Source of the DNA: Bradyrhizobium sp. AUGA SZCCT0158
Lineage (GTDB): Bacteria; Pseudomonadota; Alphaproteobacteria; Rhizobiales; Xanthobacteraceae
Length of the DNA: 64,000 bases
NCBI RefSeq assembly: GCF_018130065.1
Contig: NZ_JAFCME010000003.1
Coordinates: 1-64,000, forward strand
Direction: 5' to 3'
Positions 62,575 through 64,000 of this stretch are shown here, piece after piece. How positions within the stretch are numbered: position 1 is the first letter of the stretch; the number at the start of each line of letters is the position of its first letter. The position numbers and the translations under genes were made by a program. The notes under the pieces were generated by a model, which saw nothing but the letters and a program-made list of their open reading frames with translations, did no database searches and was not told the origin of the DNA.

Positions 62575-63795
62575 ATGCCTGAGGCACGCAAGCGCCCGCA
62601 CTCCCTGCGCGACATTCCGGGCGGGGTGTGGGCGCTGGGCTTCGTCTCGATGCTGATGGACATCTCATCGGAGATGATCCATGCGCTGCTGCCGATCTAC
62701 CTCGTCACCGTGCTCGGCACGTCGATGGTCACGGTCGGCATCATCGAAGGCATTGCGGAAGCGACCGCATCGATCACCAAGATCTTTTCCGGCGCGCTTT
62801 CCGATTGGCTCGGCAGGCGCAAATGGCTCGCGGCGTTTGGCTACGGCCTTGCGGCGCTGACCAAGCCGATGTTTCCGCTGGCGCCGACGGTCGGCTGGCT
62901 GGTCGCGGCGCGCTTCATCGATCGGGTCGGAAAGGGTATCCGGGGCGCGCCACGCGACGCGCTGGTGGCGGACATTGCGCCGCCCCATCTGCGCGGCGCA
63001 AGCTTTGGCCTGCGCCAGTCGCTCGACACGATCGGAGCTTTCGCCGGCCCCTTGCTGGCGATCGGCCTGATGTGGCTGACCGCGGACAATTTCAAGGCGG
63101 TGTTCTGGTTTGCGGTCATCCCCGCCTTTCTGTCCTTGGCCTTGATCATCTTCGCGGTGCGCGAGCCCGACCGCCCCGCAGGCTTGCGCAAGGTGCGCAA
63201 CCCGATCAGCCTTGCCGAAATCAGGAATCTCGGTGCGGCCTATTGGTGGGTGGTGGCGGTCGCGACGGTTTTCACACTGGCGCGCTTCAGCGAAGCCTTC
63301 CTGATCCTGCGCGCGCAGGGTGTCGGCATGCCGCTCACCCTGGTGCCCGTGGTGCTGGTGCTGATGAACGTGGTTTACGCCGCCGCCGCGTACCCGGCCG
63401 GCGTATTGTCGGACCGCGTCAATCGCGTCACCGTTCTGGCTATCGGCATCCTGGTGTTGGTCGCCGCCGATATCGCGCTCGCTTTGCTGCCTTCGCTCAC
63501 TGGGGTCGCGCTCGGCGTCGCGCTGTGGGGCCTGCACATGGGATTGACCCAGGGGCTGCTGGCGGCGCTGGTGGCGGATACCTCGCCGCCCGAACTGCGG
63601 GGCACGGCCTTCGGATTTTTCAACCTGCTGGGCGGCTTTGCCATGCTGGCGGCCAGCGTCATGGCCGGGGCGCTGTGGGATCGTGCGGGGCCGGAAGCCA
63701 CGTTCTTAGCCGGTGCCGGCTTTGCGCTGGTGGCGCTGGTGGGCCTGCTGGTGGTGCAGGCCCGAACCAAAGCAGGCCGAATCGAACCAAAATAG
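62575..63795 (+). CDS. MFS transporter
   Basis: A 406-residue transporter with 12 predicted helices. Landmarks are LMDISSEMIHALLPIYLVTVLG at the start, the loop 2-3 motif GALSDWLGRRKWLAAFG, RFIDRVGKGIRGAPRDALVADI, and a second-half loop GVLSDRVNRVTVLAIG. The pattern RFIDRVGKGIRGAPRDAL marks a subgroup often annotated as metabolite or drug exporters; the substrate is unknown. It starts 22 bp after dapD and is probably on the same transcript. Confidence 0.9.
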   Translation: MPEARKRPHSLRDIPGGVWALGFVSMLMDISSEMIHALLPIYLVTVLGTSMVTVGIIEGIAEATASITKIFSGALSDWLGRRKWLAAFGYGLAALTKPMFPLAPTVGWLVAARFIDRVGKGIRGAPRDALVADIAPPHLRGASFGLRQSLDTIGAFAGPLLAIGLMWLTADNFKAVFWFAVIPAFLSLALIIFAVREPDRPAGLRKVRNPISLAEIRNLGAAYWWVVAVATVFTLARFSEAFLILRAQGVGMPLTLVPVVLVLMNVVYAAAAYPAGVLSDRVNRVTVLAIGILVLVAADIALALLPSLTGVALGVALWGLHMGLTQGLLAALVADTSPPELRGTAFGFFNLLGGFAMLAASVMAGALWDRAGPEATFLAGAGFALVALVGLLVVQARTKAGRIEPK

Positions 63796-63852
63796 CCGGG
63801 GTGCGACCAATATTCCGGAACCGCGGCGTTTTTCCGCCGTCCGGAGGTTGCG

Positions 63853-64000
63853 ATGGATTACGCCCGTTTACTGTTCAGTTTCAATGGCCGCATCAACCGC
63901 GCCAGGTACCTTGCCGTCCAGCTCGCGCTCCTGACCTTCTGGCTCGTGCTTTGGCTGAAATCCCCGTTCGGGCAATGGGAGGTTTTGCAAGCCAGCGCCG
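63853..64000 (+). CDS. DUF805-family membrane protein, partial (cut by the window end)
   Basis: The first 49 codons of a gene: MDYARLLFSFNGRINRARYL is the DUF805 start (FNGRINRARY-type motif), followed by a first membrane helix (AVQLALLTFWLVLWL). GGAGG lies 6-7 nt before the ATG. The rest is outside the window. Function of the family is unknown. Confidence 0.88.
   Translation, partial: MDYARLLFSFNGRINRARYLAVQLALLTFWLVLWLKSPFGQWEVLQASA

Overview
The window reads as chromosomal DNA of a high-GC alphaproteobacterium, most likely Bradyrhizobium or a close relative in the Nitrobacteraceae (inference). Support comes from the rpmH-rnpA-yidC-engB-argB order typical of Hyphomicrobiales, the assimilatory nirB-nirD-nasA set next to a nitrate transporter and a PP2C-kinase fusion, tripartite tricarboxylate and dipeptide ABC transporters, short palindromic intergenic elements of the kind common in Bradyrhizobium, and uniformly GC-rich codon use. 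No phage, insertion sequence, transposase, CRISPR array or rRNA was found. One tRNA is present, tRNA-Arg(ACG).

Layout. 0-0.65 kb: non-coding repeat-like DNA. 0.66-3.8 kb: a Tag-like DNA glycosylase and a large MscS-type channel. 3.98-8.95 kb: an iron-uptake module (AraC regulator, TonB-dependent siderophore receptor, PepSY membrane protein, small membrane protein). 9.1-16.1 kb: a GntR/FCD regulator divergent from a catabolic operon of a crotonase-fold protein, a class III CoA-transferase, a complete TctCBA uptake system and a PdxA-family dehydrogenase. 16.5-17.5 kb: an uncharacterised membrane protein downstream of a strong Pho box. 17.75-23.5 kb: a five-gene dipeptide/oligopeptide ABC transporter with a Tat-type binding-protein signal. 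23.5-25.6 kb: a VapB-like antitoxin without VapC, a UPF0158 protein and a GAF-adenylate cyclase. 25.8-34.8 kb: assimilatory nitrate and nitrite reduction, where nirB-nirD-nasA (minus) diverges from the nitrate transporter and PP2C-kinase (plus) across a 507 bp spacer holding two sigma-54 type promoter candidates.

34.9-45 kb: single genes (SEC-C protein, AMP nucleosidase, triple rhodanese, patatin, D-amino-acid dehydrogenase-like oxidoreductase, isochorismatase-like hydrolase, secreted alpha/beta hydrolase, XRE-cupin regulator with a cupin partner, NTF2-like protein). 45-52.7 kb is the least orderly stretch: a WYL regulator with a perfect operator, a DUF1127 protein, a frameshifted P-loop ATPase relic, an SDR, DUF2200, a hypothetical protein and a lipase-like gene broken into three reading-frame pieces, ending at the 3' end of tRNA-Arg. 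52.9-64 kb is core genome: a histidine kinase, rpmH, rnpA, yidC, engB, DUF423, argB, a DUF1036 protein, a pyrimidine 5'-nucleotidase, dapD, an MFS transporter and the start of a DUF805 gene cut by the window end.

Regulatory DNA is a strong point of this window. Well-formed operator candidates sit beside the AraC, GntR, XRE-cupin and WYL regulators, and there are a textbook Pho box and a textbook sigma-54 -24/-12 element. Family names were assigned by reading translated sequence and recalling families; no database search was run.
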